Assembly: GCA_027030245.1 (NCBI GenBank)
Contig: JALVFE010000038.1
Span: 1-64,000, forward strand
Reading direction: 5' to 3'
DNA length: 64,000 nucleotides
Source: Melioribacteraceae bacterium
GTDB lineage: Bacteria; Bacteroidota; Ignavibacteria; Ignavibacteriales; Melioribacteraceae
Shown here in pieces: positions 51,944 to 61,373 of this stretch (position 1 is the first letter of the stretch; the number at the start of each line of letters is the position of its first letter). A program made the translations under genes and the position numbers. The notes under the pieces are model-generated. The model was given only the letters and a program-made list of their open reading frames with translations, did not search any database and was not told the origin of the DNA.

Positions 51944-54016
51944 TTGGAGATTATTTCGTTAAATAAAGCTTTCAAAGACCTTTCCCGCAAAACGGCGGAC
52001 CTGCTGGAAAGAGCAAAGCTCACCGAACATACTTTTATGATAATCGTTGCGATTATCATTGGCATTCTGGCCGGATTTTCTGCAATCGGTATCAGGGCAA
52101 TGATAGAATTTTTCTCCGACTTATCATTTCCCGGCGAAGGTAACTTGCTCGAAAACATAATGAATTCGCCATGGTATGTTATTATTCTTGCGCCGATTAT
52201 CGGCGGATTAATAGTCGGACCGCTAATTTACTTTTTCGCTCCCGAAGCCAAAGGGCATGGTGTTCCCGAAGTAATGCAGGCAATTTTACTGAAAGGTGGA
52301 AATATTCGCCCGCGCGTTGCAATTATCAAAGCTTTGGCAAGCGCAATATCTATCGGTACCGGAGGGTCTGTAGGCCGCGAAGGTCCGATAATTCAAATCG
52401 GTTCGAGTTTGGGTTCTACTGTCGGGCAGTTTTTCCGCGTACCGTCTAAACGCCTGAAAACTTTGGTAGGATGCGGAGCGGCAGCGGGAATTGCCGCGGC
52501 TTTCAATGCGCCGATAGCCGGAGCGTTATTCGCCGTGGAAATAATTTTAATGGATTTTGCCGTTGCTCAATTTTCGCCTATTGTAATTTCTTCGGTAATG
52601 GCGACCGTAATTTCACATCACTTCGAGGGTGATTTTGCCGCCTTTCAAGTTCCGCCTTATGAAATGGGAAGCACAATTGAAATAGGATTTTATTTTTTGC
52701 TCGGAGCGGTAACGGGTTTGGCTTCGTATCTCTTTATAAAAATTCTTTACTATTCGGAAGATTTTTTTGAAAACAGAATTAATTTTCCGGAATATTTCAA
52801 ACCTGTTATAGGCGGATTGGTTATCGGAATAATAGGTTTGTTTTATCCGCACGTAATGGGCGTCGGTTACGATACTATTAATATTGCACTTCACGGCAAT
52901 ATGCTTTGGAAGCTTGCAATCCTGTTGCTCTTCGTTAAAATTTTTGCTACTTCGGTCACTTTGGGAAGCGGCGGCTCGGGCGGTATTTTTGCTCCTTCGC
53001 TTTTTATGGGCGCAATGGTTGGAGCGTTTTTCGGAACCATTGTTCATAATCTTTTTCCGGATATTACAGCCGGACCCGGCGCATACGCTTTGGTTGCTAT
53101 GGGCGGATTGGTTGCCGGTACAACAAGAGCTCCGATTACCGCGATTATTATTGTTTTCGAATTGACCAACGATTACCATATTATTCTTCCGTTAATGATT
53201 ACTTGCATTATCAGCATGATCCTTTCGTCAAAACTTTCGCGCGAGTCTATTTACACTTTGAAATTAGTGATGAGAGGCATTCAGATTAAGGAAGGAACGG
53301 AAATAAATATAATGGAATCGATTTTTGTAAAAGACGTTTATTCCGAAAAGTTCGATTATATAAACATTTCTGATAATTTTAGTCAGGTCGTAAACAAAAT
53401 TATTCAAGGAAGAGGAAGACATTTTCCCGTTTTGGATTCTGCCGGTAACATTAGAGGAATAATCTTGGTCGATACAATTAAAGATTATTTGTTTGAAAAA
53501 GACTCTTTGCAAAATTTATTAATTGCCGAAGATATAATGTCCACTAATTTTGATACGGTTAGTTTGGAGGATAATTGTCAGACCGCACTCGATAAAATGA
53601 GTAAGTTTAATTTCGATAATCTGCCGGTTGTTGCATCTCCCGACTCGAAAAAAATTATCGGGGTAATTTGGCGGAACGATATTCAAGATGCATATAACGA
53701 AGAAGTGGAAAGGCGCGAAATTTCTTCAACACTTGCAAGCAGTATCAGTATGAAAGAACCCGAGACGAACGTAACTTTTCTGGAAGGTTATTCCATATCG
53801 GAAATAAAAGCTCCGAAATCTTTTGTAAATAAATCTATTCGGGAACTTAATATCCGCGCAAAATTCGGTGTGGATGTTTTATCGATAAAAACAAAAGAAA
53901 AACGGGGAGAAAGAATTAAAGCTATTCCAAGTCCCGATTACGTAATCAAAGAAACCGACAGATTGGTAATTGCAGGCGAAGTGAAAAACATCAACCTTCT
54001 GAAAAACCTTGACTAA
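51944..54016 (+). CDS. ClC chloride channel/transporter with CBS and TrkA-C domains
   Basis: A 690-residue membrane protein. The ClC core (about 30-440) has GHGVPE, GREGP with the gating Glu146, and GSGGSGGIFAPSLFMGA. Two CBS domains follow (about 450-585) and a TrkA-C domain (about 605-690), both sites for nucleotide-type regulation. At the inner proton-glutamate position of exchangers (IAGALFAVE then IIL) the residue after the conserved Glu199 is isoleucine rather than glutamate. The start is a TTG at 51944; no better start is seen before the first helix. It is followed by rsmE. Confidence 0.9.
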   Translation: MEIISLNKAFKDLSRKTADLLERAKLTEHTFMIIVAIIIGILAGFSAIGIRAMIEFFSDLSFPGEGNLLENIMNSPWYVIILAPIIGGLIVGPLIYFFAPEAKGHGVPEVMQAILLKGGNIRPRVAIIKALASAISIGTGGSVGREGPIIQIGSSLGSTVGQFFRVPSKRLKTLVGCGAAAGIAAAFNAPIAGALFAVEIILMDFAVAQFSPIVISSVMATVISHHFEGDFAAFQVPPYEMGSTIEIGFYFLLGAVTGLASYLFIKILYYSEDFFENRINFPEYFKPVIGGLVIGIIGLFYPHVMGVGYDTINIALHGNMLWKLAILLLFVKIFATSVTLGSGGSGGIFAPSLFMGAMVGAFFGTIVHNLFPDITAGPGAYALVAMGGLVAGTTRAPITAIIIVFELTNDYHIILPLMITCIISMILSSKLSRESIYTLKLVMRGIQIKEGTEINIMESIFVKDVYSEKFDYINISDNFSQVVNKIIQGRGRHFPVLDSAGNIRGIILVDTIKDYLFEKDSLQNLLIAEDIMSTNFDTVSLEDNCQTALDKMSKFNFDNLPVVASPDSKKIIGVIWRNDIQDAYNEEVERREISSTLASSISMKEPETNVTFLEGYSISEIKAPKSFVNKSIRELNIRAKFGVDVLSIKTKEKRGERIKAIPSPDYVIKETDRLVIAGEVKNINLLKNLD

Positions 54017-54025
54017 AATTTTCCT

Positions 54026-54772
54026 ATGAATATTATTTTACTTTCCAGAAAAGATAAAACTGCGGAAAACGTTTATTCCGTAAGCGACGAAAGGGCAATA
54101 CACATCATTAAAGTATTAAAAGCCGGAAAAGGAGATACGGTGGAAATAGGCTTTTACAACGGCGTTTTGGGTAAAGCCGAAATTGCCGGTATAAGCGGAA
54201 AGCAAGTGACTTTAAAAGTTATAAACACTTTTCCCGCCGTAACCAATAAACCTTCCGTTCATCTTATTTGTGCTTTACCGAGACCACAAACATTGAAGAA
54301 GATATTGTTTCATACTGCATCGATGGGTGTAGGGCGTATTGATTTTATTAAGTCGCAACGGGTTGAAAAAAGTTATTATCAATCGCATTTGTTGAAAGAG
54401 GAATATTTTGAAAAGATTATAAAGTTGGGAATGAGCCAAGGTAAACAAACCATGGCGCCTCAAATTCATTTCCATAAAAAATTCAAGGCATATTTCGAAG
54501 ATTTGTTCCCACAAATTGAAAGGGGAAACAGTCTGAAACTTCTCGCCGAAAGCTCTGCAGGGCAAACATTATTTGATATTTACAAAAAGCCTGTTGATTA
54601 TGTTACGGTTGCAATCGGTCCCGAAGGCGGTTGGATTCCCTACGAGATTGATTTTATGAAAAAACTGGGATTCGTTCCTTTTACGATAAGCAAATGGACT
54701 TTAAGAGTGGAAGCGGCCGTTATTTCAAGTCTTTCGCAAATTGAACTTTTAAGTAACAGAATCTTAAAATAA
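54026..54772 (+). CDS. rsmE: 16S rRNA (uracil1498-N3)-methyltransferase RsmE
   Basis: A 248-residue SPOUT-family enzyme methylating U1498 in 16S rRNA. The N-terminal PUA-like half is about 1-70. The knotted half contains ALPRPQTLKKILF, MSQGKQTMAP, and the methyl-donor loop AIGPEGGWIPYE and LRVEAAVIS. It begins ten bases after the ClC gene. Its stop converges on the DUF4139 gene with a 20-base gap. Confidence 0.95.
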   Translation: MNIILLSRKDKTAENVYSVSDERAIHIIKVLKAGKGDTVEIGFYNGVLGKAEIAGISGKQVTLKVINTFPAVTNKPSVHLICALPRPQTLKKILFHTASMGVGRIDFIKSQRVEKSYYQSHLLKEEYFEKIIKLGMSQGKQTMAPQIHFHKKFKAYFEDLFPQIERGNSLKLLAESSAGQTLFDIYKKPVDYVTVAIGPEGGWIPYEIDFMKKLGFVPFTISKWTLRVEAAVISSLSQIELLSNRILK

Positions 54773-54791
54773 CAACCGCTTACCGTTTTGA

Positions 54792-56165
54792 TTAATAAAC
54801 GTATCGGACTTTAAACGTCAATTTTGTTTTGTCGTTTTCTTTAACCGGTACTTGGAATACTATGCGGCTTACGTCTTTCTTTTCGTAAGGGAGGGATGAT
54901 TTTAATATTTCCCAATTATATCCTAACCATCGTTCAACTTCTACGGTCACGTCTTCCTTCTTTCTATTGGTAATTGTAATTTCGTAGCTTTCCTCGAAAA
55001 CTTTATCGGTTATTTTTTTGTGCTCCGTTTGTTTTTCTTCGGCAAGAATATCGAAAGCGTCGCCGAGTTTTAACTTTACTTGTTCGTTGCGCGGCGTATG
55101 ATCGATAAGGTCTTCTCCGATAAATTCGAGCGTTTCACCGTCGGATTTAAACATTCTTATTTTTCCTTTCGGCATAGGAACGCCCAATCCGTTGGATTTT
55201 TTATTCTTGAATTCAACTATTACGGCAACTTTCCCTTTTTTATTCCCGCCGTATCCGTAATATCCTCCGCTGCGGTAAAAATATTTTTTGACTGCGCTTA
55301 TTCCGGTACCTTCGAAAAGGGATATTTGTTTCGTCTCGTTGTTTGCCAAAGTTGTGGGGCGTTGCAAATTGTAAATATGATATTCGAAAAATTCTTTTTC
55401 TTGGAATTGAGGCTGGGCTGTTTTTGCCCGTACGCTCATAAATTGTTCTGCGTCCCTGTACCGGTCGCGTGCTTTAACTAAATTAACATCACCTGCAACA
55501 AGTTTAAGTTTTGCGTTTTTGTATGTGGTACCGGAATTGTTTTCAACGCTAACCCAAGCATTCAGGTCAAGTTTAGTATCATCTTCGTTCAAAACGGCAA
55601 CATATTCCGCATGCCAATTCATTCCTTTTGTTTGATAGGATATTTCAACATCTTGCTTTCCGGAAGAGTTGGAATTTACGAGCCAGACCAAAGTAGGTTT
55701 TGTTATTAAACCTTCGGGTAGCGAATTAACGTTAAAACGGAACTTTGAAACGTTCGGCAGCATAATCAATCCGCCGTCTTTTTTTCTAAGAACAACTTGC
55801 CCGCCGTAGTTTGACAGGAGCGTTCCTTCGATAAATTCGTCTTTCTCCCCGATAAGTTGGATTTCCTTATCAATGTATTTTTTCAAAATCTTATCGAGGG
55901 AAACCAAATCGTATTGATAATTTTGTTCGATCACTTCACCGTCCAGATTTATGTGAACGCTTGTCGGATCAATTTGTTGCGCAACATCCGTAATTGAAAT
56001 TTGAGATTTTCCTTCCGGTATTGAAATGCTTCTGACGTCTTTTATTACACCCAAATTAGCGTTATAGACCGTCACCGCAATTGATTTTTGTTCGTAGTTT
56101 TGCGAAGTGATGACTCCCGCTCCCAGACCCATCAAAAACAAGGTGAGTAATAAATTGCTTTGCAT
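54792..56165 (-). CDS. DUF4139 domain-containing exported protein
   Basis: A 457-residue protein. A signal peptide (about residues 1-20) precedes an N-terminal DUF4140-like strand region (SIAVTVYNANLGVI, VRSISIPEGKSQISI). The larger part is the DUF4139 beta-sandwich (e.g. VEISYQTKGMNWHAEYVAVL and LNAWVSVENNSGTTY). It ends with TFKVRYVY. The function of this domain is not known; other members occur in mucoidy- or surface-related proteins. GGAG stands seven bases before the ATG. Confidence 0.85.
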   Translation of the reverse strand: MQSNLLLTLFLMGLGAGVITSQNYEQKSIAVTVYNANLGVIKDVRSISIPEGKSQISITDVAQQIDPTSVHINLDGEVIEQNYQYDLVSLDKILKKYIDKEIQLIGEKDEFIEGTLLSNYGGQVVLRKKDGGLIMLPNVSKFRFNVNSLPEGLITKPTLVWLVNSNSSGKQDVEISYQTKGMNWHAEYVAVLNEDDTKLDLNAWVSVENNSGTTYKNAKLKLVAGDVNLVKARDRYRDAEQFMSVRAKTAQPQFQEKEFFEYHIYNLQRPTTLANNETKQISLFEGTGISAVKKYFYRSGGYYGYGGNKKGKVAVIVEFKNKKSNGLGVPMPKGKIRMFKSDGETLEFIGEDLIDHTPRNEQVKLKLGDAFDILAEEKQTEHKKITDKVFEESYEITITNRKKEDVTVEVERWLGYNWEILKSSLPYEKKDVSRIVFQVPVKENDKTKLTFKVRYVY

Positions 56166-56365
56166 AATATTTCTCCGGTAATGTTAATTGATAAAAAATC
56201 GAAAAACAGTAAGGGATGAATTTTTCGAATTGGAAGGTTTTTTACTTCCATGCTTTTTATATCCGAAAATTTAATCAAAAGTTCCATTAATCAGAAATAT
56301 GTTGAGCGTATTAAAATAAAGTTAAAATATTGTTATATTTGTATTAAGTTAAAAACGGGAGAAAG

Positions 56366-56779
56366 ATGGGCGATTCATTCAAAGTATCGGTAACTTTACC
56401 GGCAACACCTAAAGAAATTTACAATGCGTGGTTAGACAGTACAAAGCATTCGGAATTTACGGAAAGCAAAGCCGAAATTGAAAAGAAAGTAGGCAGCGAA
56501 TTTACCGCAGGCGACGGTTATATAAAAGGTAAAAATTTATTGCTTCACATGAACAAACGCATTCACCAATCGTGGCGCACGACCGATTTTCCCGAAGACG
56601 CACCGGATTCCAAAATCGAAATTTCTCTCGAACCGGTTGATAAAGGAACAAAGCTTACCATAGTTCACTCGAACCTGCCGGAAGGTGATGGGAAAAAATA
56701 TAAAAAGGGCTGGAAAGACCATTACTTCGCTCCTATGAAAAAATACTTCGGCAATAATGAAGCCGAAAAAGAATCTTAA
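56366..56779 (+). CDS. SRPBCC / AHSA1-like domain protein
   Basis: A 137-residue soluble protein of the helix-grip fold. The N-terminal strand and first helix are KVSVTLPATPKEIYNAWLDS, and the rest matches the activator of Hsp90 ATPase homologue 1-like group (HQSWRTTDFPEDAPDSKI and GTKLTIVHSNLP). The ligand is unknown. CGGGAGAAAG stands directly before the ATG. It is divergent from DUF4139 and convergent with PPK2. Confidence 0.88.
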   Translation: MGDSFKVSVTLPATPKEIYNAWLDSTKHSEFTESKAEIEKKVGSEFTAGDGYIKGKNLLLHMNKRIHQSWRTTDFPEDAPDSKIEISLEPVDKGTKLTIVHSNLPEGDGKKYKKGWKDHYFAPMKKYFGNNEAEKES

Positions 56780-56788
56780 TCCCGAACC

Positions 56789-57625
56789 TCAGTAAACTTC
56801 CGGTACGAAAGTTTGATCTGTTATAGGCGGGCGAATATAACCCTTGTTTTTTTGCCTCGGCGGTAATTTAATTGGCGGAGGGGTTAAATCTTCGTACGGA
56901 ATTAAACTTAGCAAGTGATGTATTGTATTCAACCGTGCCCTTTTTTTATCGTCGGCGTTAACAACGTACCACGGAGCTTGTTTTATATCGGTGTGAGCAA
57001 ACATTTCGTCTTTGGCTTTCGAATATTCCACCCAACGTTTTCTTGATTCCAAATCCATGGGACTTAATTTCCACCGTTTTGTTCTATCGTGTATTCTCGC
57101 TTGAAAACGTCTTTCTTGTTCTTCGTCGCTTACCGAAAAATAATATTTAATCAATATGATACCGGATCTCACAAGCATTCGTTCAAATTCCGGGCAAGAA
57201 CGAAGAAATTCTTTGTACTCTTCTTCCGTGCAAAAACCCATAACCCTTTCCACGCCTGCGCGGTTGTACCAACTTCTGTCGAACAAAACCATTTCGCCTG
57301 CTGCGGGTAAATGCTGGACGTATCTCTGAAAGTACCATTGGGTTTTCTCCTTTTCGGTGGGAGTGCCCAACGCTACTACTCTGCAAATTCTGGGATTGAG
57401 GGTTTGCGTGATTCTTTTAATCACTCCTCCTTTTCCTGCTGCATCCCGTCCTTCGAAAATTACAACCACTTTCAGACCTTTATGTTTTATCCATTCTTGC
57501 AGTTTTACCAGTTCTACTTGGAGTTTCCGTAACTCTTTCTCGTAAAATTTCCGTTTTAATTTTTTTTGATTTTTTTGACTTTTCTTTTCCGGATCGGTTT
57601 TGGATTCGTTTTTTTTCTTGCCCAC
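56789..57625 (-). CDS. ppk2: Polyphosphate kinase 2 family, class I-like
   Basis: A 278-residue single-domain PPK2. A lysine-rich tail (residues 1-30) precedes the Walker A motif FEGRDAAGKGGVI (57-69) and Walker B-like FDRSWYNRAGVERVMGF (115-131). The FDRSWYNRAGVE wording is that of class I members, which mainly make NTP from polyphosphate and NDP. The other PPK2 in this window reads FNRSYYEEV. The start is GTG at 57625 with GGAGG six bases upstream. An FNR/Crp-like half-site pair stands about 120 bases upstream. Confidence 0.92.
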   Translation of the reverse strand: MGKKKNESKTDPEKKSQKNQKKLKRKFYEKELRKLQVELVKLQEWIKHKGLKVVVIFEGRDAAGKGGVIKRITQTLNPRICRVVALGTPTEKEKTQWYFQRYVQHLPAAGEMVLFDRSWYNRAGVERVMGFCTEEEYKEFLRSCPEFERMLVRSGIILIKYYFSVSDEEQERRFQARIHDRTKRWKLSPMDLESRKRWVEYSKAKDEMFAHTDIKQAPWYVVNADDKKRARLNTIHHLLSLIPYEDLTPPPIKLPPRQKNKGYIRPPITDQTFVPEVY

Positions 57626-57744
57626 TTTTTGCCTCCGGCAATTTATTCGGTTAACTATTGAAATAATCGATACAAAGTGGATAAAAGTAAAATTTGTTAA
57701 ATAATTTAACGATTCTTCCGATAATAATCGAATGTTCTGTGATT

Positions 57745-57758
57745 TTGATGTAAATCAC
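57745..57758. promoter_or_regulatory. Possible Crp/Fnr-family binding site
   Basis: TTGAT, four bases, ATCAC: one mismatch from the Fnr/Crp-family consensus TTGAT-N4-ATCAA. A wider near-dyad TGTGATTTTGATGTAAATCACA is seen around it. It is about 120 bases upstream of ppk2 and 140-150 bases upstream of the sigA promoter. Confidence 0.4.
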
Positions 57759-57899
57759 ATTTTATAAAATTAATTAACGAAAACCGGAATCTTTAATAAA
57801 ATCAAGGCATCAAATAAATTTATAAAAGCGGAATTTAATTTCGGGAACTATTTTGTATTAATATTGTACATAAAAAACAAAAAAAGTTATAGAAAAGTA

Positions 57900-57928
57900 T
57901 TGATTTTCACAAAATAGTTCATTATCTT
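57900..57928 (+). promoter_or_regulatory. Promoter-like element of sigA
   Basis: TTGATT (57900-57905) and TATCTT (57923-57928) are 17 bases apart, about 90 bases before the start codon of sigA. They fit a sigma-70-type promoter. Confidence 0.5.
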
Positions 57929-58016
57929 ATGTAGATTGCAAAATTTAGCACTTTGTTTTTTTAACATATTAAACCGGTTATCTTACCAATAACATTCAAA
58001 TAAGGAGCCATCAGCT

Positions 58017-58877
58017 TTGAAAATCACCAAACAAATAACAAATCGCGAGAGTCAATCTCTCGACAAATATTTCCAGGAAATCGGGAAGGTTGATTTAATT
58101 ACCCCCGAAGAGGAAATAGAATTAGCTAAAAGAATAAGAAAGGGCGACAAAGCAGCCCTTGACAAATTAACTAAGGCAAATTTAAGATTTGTCGTGAGTG
58201 TTGCAAAGCAATACCAACACCAAGGTTTGCCGTTGAGCGACCTTATAAACGAAGGAAATTTAGGCTTAATTAAAGCCGCGAAAAAATTCGATGAAACCCG
58301 TGGTTTCAAATTTATTTCCTATGCTGTTTGGTGGATTAGGCAATCAATTATGCAAGCGATTGCCGATCAATCGAGAATGGTTAGATTACCGTTAAACCGT
58401 GTTGGCGAACTTTCCAAAATATCCAAGGTTGCCAGCAGTTTGGAACAAGAGCTCGAAAGAAAACCGAGCGTTGAAGAGATTGCCAACGAATTGGATATGA
58501 GCGAAGAGGAAGTAGCTTATACTTTAAGGCATTCGGGCAGACAAGTTTCCGTGGATGCTCCGTTTTCGCAAAGCGAAGACAGCAAGAGCAGCCTTTTGGA
58601 TGTTATGCCGAATACCGAACAACCTTCGCCCGATACCAATTTGATGAACGAATCTCTTCGAAAGGAAATCGAGAGAGTTCTTTCCACACTATCGGAAAAG
58701 GAAGCTACGGTAATCAAACTTTACTTTGGTTTTAATACGGAGTACACTGCTACACTGGAAGAAATCGGCGAAATTCTTAACCTGACTCGGGAAAGAGTAA
58801 GACAAATAAAAGAACAAGCATTAAGAAAATTACGCCATGCTTCCAGAAGTAAAAGGTTGAAAGTATATTTGGGTTAA
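58017..58877 (+). CDS. sigA: Primary-type RNA polymerase sigma factor (RpoD/SigA)
   Basis: A 286-residue sigma-70 factor. Region 1.2 is [16 protein letters not shown], region 2 holds [13 protein letters not shown] and the promoter-melting [17 protein letters not shown], region 3 is [12 protein letters not shown], and region 4 carries [21 protein letters not shown]. There is no region 1.1, as usual for the short primary sigma factors of Bacteroidetes and relatives. The start is TTG at 58017 with AAGGAG nine bases upstream. A strong terminator follows. Confidence 0.95.
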   Translation: MKITKQITNRESQSLDKYFQEIGKVDLITPEEEIELAKRIRKGDKAALDKLTKANLRFVVSVAKQYQHQGLPLSDLINEGNLGLIKAAKKFDETRGFKFISYAVWWIRQSIMQAIADQSRMVRLPLNRVGELSKISKVASSLEQELERKPSVEEIANELDMSEEEVAYTLRHSGRQVSVDAPFSQSEDSKSSLLDVMPNTEQPSPDTNLMNESLRKEIERVLSTLSEKEATVIKLYFGFNTEYTATLEEIGEILNLTRERVRQIKEQALRKLRHASRSKRLKVYLG

Positions 58878-58901
58878 ATTGTAATTAACCTGTAATTTTA
58901 T

Positions 58902-58937
58902 AAAATGCGACTCCAAAATTCCGGGGTCGCATTTTTA
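58902..58937 (+). terminator. Terminator after sigA
   Basis: AAAATGCGACTCC (58902-58914) and GGGGTCGCATTTTT (58923-58936) pair over about 12-13 bp around an eight-base loop, followed by T residues. The minus-strand small lipoprotein gene ends a few bases later and may share it. Confidence 0.88.
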
Positions 58938-58940
58938 TTT

Positions 58941-59153
58941 TTAAATCGAATCGCCCGCCGATTCCATACTGTCTTTTTTAGCTTTAAGTTTTTTTATTTC
59001 TTCTTTTAATTTCTCAAGCTCTTTTTGTTTTTCGGTTTTCTTTTTTTGCAGTTCCAAGAACTCTTTGCTTTGGGGTTGCTCGCTCTCTTTGTTTTGGTTG
59101 CAAGAAAAAAGTAAAATTATTGCAATTGCGGAAAATATCTTTAAAAACTTCAT
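58941..59153 (-). CDS. Small coiled-coil lipoprotein
   Basis: A 70-residue exported lipoprotein. The signal peptide ends in the lipobox LLFSC with acylated Cys18. The mature part is almost entirely lysine- and glutamate-rich coiled coil (LELQKKKTEKQKELEKLKEE). The design recalls Lpp-like spacer lipoproteins, but the family is not recognised. It converges on sigA and may share its terminator. Confidence 0.8.
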   Translation of the reverse strand: MKFLKIFSAIAIILLFSCNQNKESEQPQSKEFLELQKKKTEKQKELEKLKEEIKKLKAKKDSMESAGDSI

Positions 59154-59393
59154 TTGGTTGTTCCTTTAAGTAAAATAAAAATTCACCGTACCGGCGCTCC
59201 GTTTTTGTTTGAACAAACGTATTCCGATTTAAATTGTATTTGGTACATTTGATTTAACAAATATATTTATTAAATTTTATATTGAGTAGTAAATCTTTAT
59301 TCGAAATTGTATTTCTACAATCTTCCGCAGTTTCCAATCTTGATTAATACTCACTTAAGTAACAATTTTTATTAGTAGTTAATGGTATTTTCA

Positions 59394-59609
59394 ATGGCAG
59401 AACGTGAAACAGGAACCGTAAAATGGTTCAACGGCACGAAAGGCTACGGCTTTATTGAAAGAGAAGGCGGTGCCGACGTATTTGTTCACTATTCATCAAT
59501 TCTTTCCGATGGTTATAAAACCTTGGAAGAAGGTCAAAAAGTTCAATTTATTGTTGAACAAGGTCCGAAGGGTGAACAAGCACAAGAAGTTCAAGTTATA
59601 GAAAACTAA
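59394..59609 (+). CDS. cspA: Cold-shock domain protein
   Basis: A 71-residue single-domain nucleic-acid chaperone. It begins [13 protein letters not shown], with RNA-binding motifs KGYGFIE (RNP1) and VFVHYS (RNP2). The ATG at 59394 fits the usual family start; an in-frame ATG at 59382 is also possible and neither has a strong ribosome site. The 5' leader is long (about 230 bases from the divergent gene), as often in cold-shock genes. Confidence 0.93.
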   Translation: MAERETGTVKWFNGTKGYGFIEREGGADVFVHYSSILSDGYKTLEEGQKVQFIVEQGPKGEQAQEVQVIEN

Positions 59610-59620
59610 ACTTTTTAAAT

Positions 59621-59645
59621 GGAGCGGCTTATTTGCCGCTCCGGT
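59621..59645 (+). terminator. Hairpin after the cold-shock gene
   Basis: GGAGCGGC (59621-59628) and GCCGCTCC (59635-59642) form a perfect eight-pair, GC-rich stem with a six-base loop. The following GGTTCTCT is only partly T-rich. Confidence 0.6.
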
Positions 59646-59749
59646 TCTCTAATAAATCTTCTTTCTTTTTCCGGTGTAATTTTTTAAGCCGTCCCCAAAT
59701 TACAACCTTTGCTGAATGGTAAGGCTTGTTTTAATTTTTACCGAGTAAA

Positions 59750-61198
59750 TTAATACATTTCTTTTTTTATTTCAGTAAGAGTTTTTTGAATTAATTCCCA
59801 AGTATCCAGCATGTCTTTTTCGTTTGTATGAATTCCCGAAACGGCTAATCTTAAAACGTAGTTTCCGTTAAGTTTGGTATGAGAAAGATATGCTTTTCCG
59901 GTTTTGTTGACTTTCTTCATCAGCTTTTCATTTAGTTTGTTTATTTTTCCCGTTTCGGTAATGCCGTTTATTTTTGCCCGGAAGCAAACCAAGCTGAAAG
60001 GATTCGGCGCCATTTTTTCAAAATCGGGATGCGCTTCAATAAAACCGGCAAACTTTCTGCTTATTCTGATGTGTTCTCTCAAAATTTTGATAATTCCTTC
60101 TTTTCCGAAATAACGGATTACAAACCATAGTTTTAATGCGCGGAATCTTCTTCCCAATTGAATTCCGTAATCCATTAAGTTTACAACTTCGCTGTCTTTT
60201 TCCGTCTTAAGATATTCGTGAACCAAACTGAAAGTTTTTTTCAACAAGCGGGGTTCGGTTATGTAAAATGCGCTTAAATCTATTGGGGTAAACATCCATT
60301 TATGTGGATTGACTACGAAAGAATCAGCCGATTCACAGCCTTCCAAAACATTTCTCATTTCGGGAACAATAGCTGCGGTTCCGCCGTATGCGGCATCCAC
60401 GTGAAGCCAAAGGTTTTTGTCTTTGCATATTTTTACAATTTCTTTTACGGGATCAATGCTTGTGGTGGAAGTTGTACCAACGGTTGCAATCACGCAAAAA
60501 GGAATGAGTCCTTCCGAAATATCGTTTTCGATGGCTTCGTTTAATTTTTGTGGAATCATCTTGAAATTTTCATCAACCGGGATTTTGCGGATATTTTTAA
60601 TCTCTATAAACCTTATGGCTTTTTCCACGGATGAATGGGCATGTTCGGAGAAGTAAATGCTGAGGCGGGAAAGATCGAACTTGTCCTTCAATTTTTCTTC
60701 GGTTAATGTTTTTGCCGCCGCAATTGCATGTAGCGTACTGATTGAAGCGGTATCGTAAATTATACCCCAAAATTTTTCAGGAAGATTTAACATTTGTCTC
60801 AGCCAATCAAGCACGACTTGTTCCAATTCGGTTGCTGCGGGTGAAGTTTGCCAAATCATTCCGTTGACGTTAAGCGCAGCGGAAAGCAATTCACCTAAAA
60901 TTCCGGGTCCGCTTGAAGTGGAATTGAAATACGCCATAAATTTAGGGTGGTTCCAATGCGTAATCCCCGGTAAAATGATTTTTTCTATGTCGCCGAAAAT
61001 ATCATCAAAACTTTCACCTTGCGCCGGCGGAGACTGCGGTAGTTGTTTTTTTATTTCGCCGGGTTCAATTTGTGATAGAACGGGATAATTTTCTACGTTC
61101 TCCATGTAATTAGCTATCCAGTCGATTAACTTGTGACCGAATTGCTTGAATTCGTCCGGACTCATATCGAAACGGGTGGGATTGTTTTCTTTTGACAT
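59750..61198 (-). CDS. Pyridoxal-phosphate group II amino acid decarboxylase
   Basis: A 482-residue enzyme of the aromatic-L-amino-acid/glutamate decarboxylase group. The PLP lysine is in NPHKWMFTPIDLSAF, the cofactor-stacking and aspartate region in WLHVDAAYGGTA, and the N-terminal half holds GITHWNHPKFMAYF, wording of tryptophan/tyrosine decarboxylases. The true substrate cannot be read off. The ATG at 61198 has AGGA seven bases upstream; the frame from 61228 is rejected. It is divergent from proS. Confidence 0.9.
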   Translation of the reverse strand: MSKENNPTRFDMSPDEFKQFGHKLIDWIANYMENVENYPVLSQIEPGEIKKQLPQSPPAQGESFDDIFGDIEKIILPGITHWNHPKFMAYFNSTSSGPGILGELLSAALNVNGMIWQTSPAATELEQVVLDWLRQMLNLPEKFWGIIYDTASISTLHAIAAAKTLTEEKLKDKFDLSRLSIYFSEHAHSSVEKAIRFIEIKNIRKIPVDENFKMIPQKLNEAIENDISEGLIPFCVIATVGTTSTTSIDPVKEIVKICKDKNLWLHVDAAYGGTAAIVPEMRNVLEGCESADSFVVNPHKWMFTPIDLSAFYITEPRLLKKTFSLVHEYLKTEKDSEVVNLMDYGIQLGRRFRALKLWFVIRYFGKEGIIKILREHIRISRKFAGFIEAHPDFEKMAPNPFSLVCFRAKINGITETGKINKLNEKLMKKVNKTGKAYLSHTKLNGNYVLRLAVSGIHTNEKDMLDTWELIQKTLTEIKKEMY

Positions 61199-61373
61199 TT
61201 GTTTTCCTGAATAAAAATTATCGGGCAAATAAAATGTAAAAACCTTCGATGATGTGCAAGCGGAAAATTCTGCGTAAAGTTTACAACAAAATGCCGTAAG
61301 GGAATGAATTATTTAATATTGTTAACCAAATTTCTTATTTTTGCAACTTACGAAAATTAAAATTTGGATTAAG

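Larger units (their letters stand above)
57626..58016. promoter_or_regulatory. Intergenic control region between divergent ppk2 and sigA
   Basis: About 390 AT-rich bases without a gene. It contains a Crp/Fnr-type dyad at 57745-57758 and a good promoter for sigA at 57900-57928. A/T-runs near 57872-57890 suggest bent DNA. The ppk2 promoter should lie between 57626 and about 57740 on the minus strand but is not clear. Confidence 0.6.

Noticed and set aside
52613-53179. 188-codon minus-strand frame
   Set aside because: Antisense to the ClC gene and of low-complexity Arg/Ser/Asn composition.
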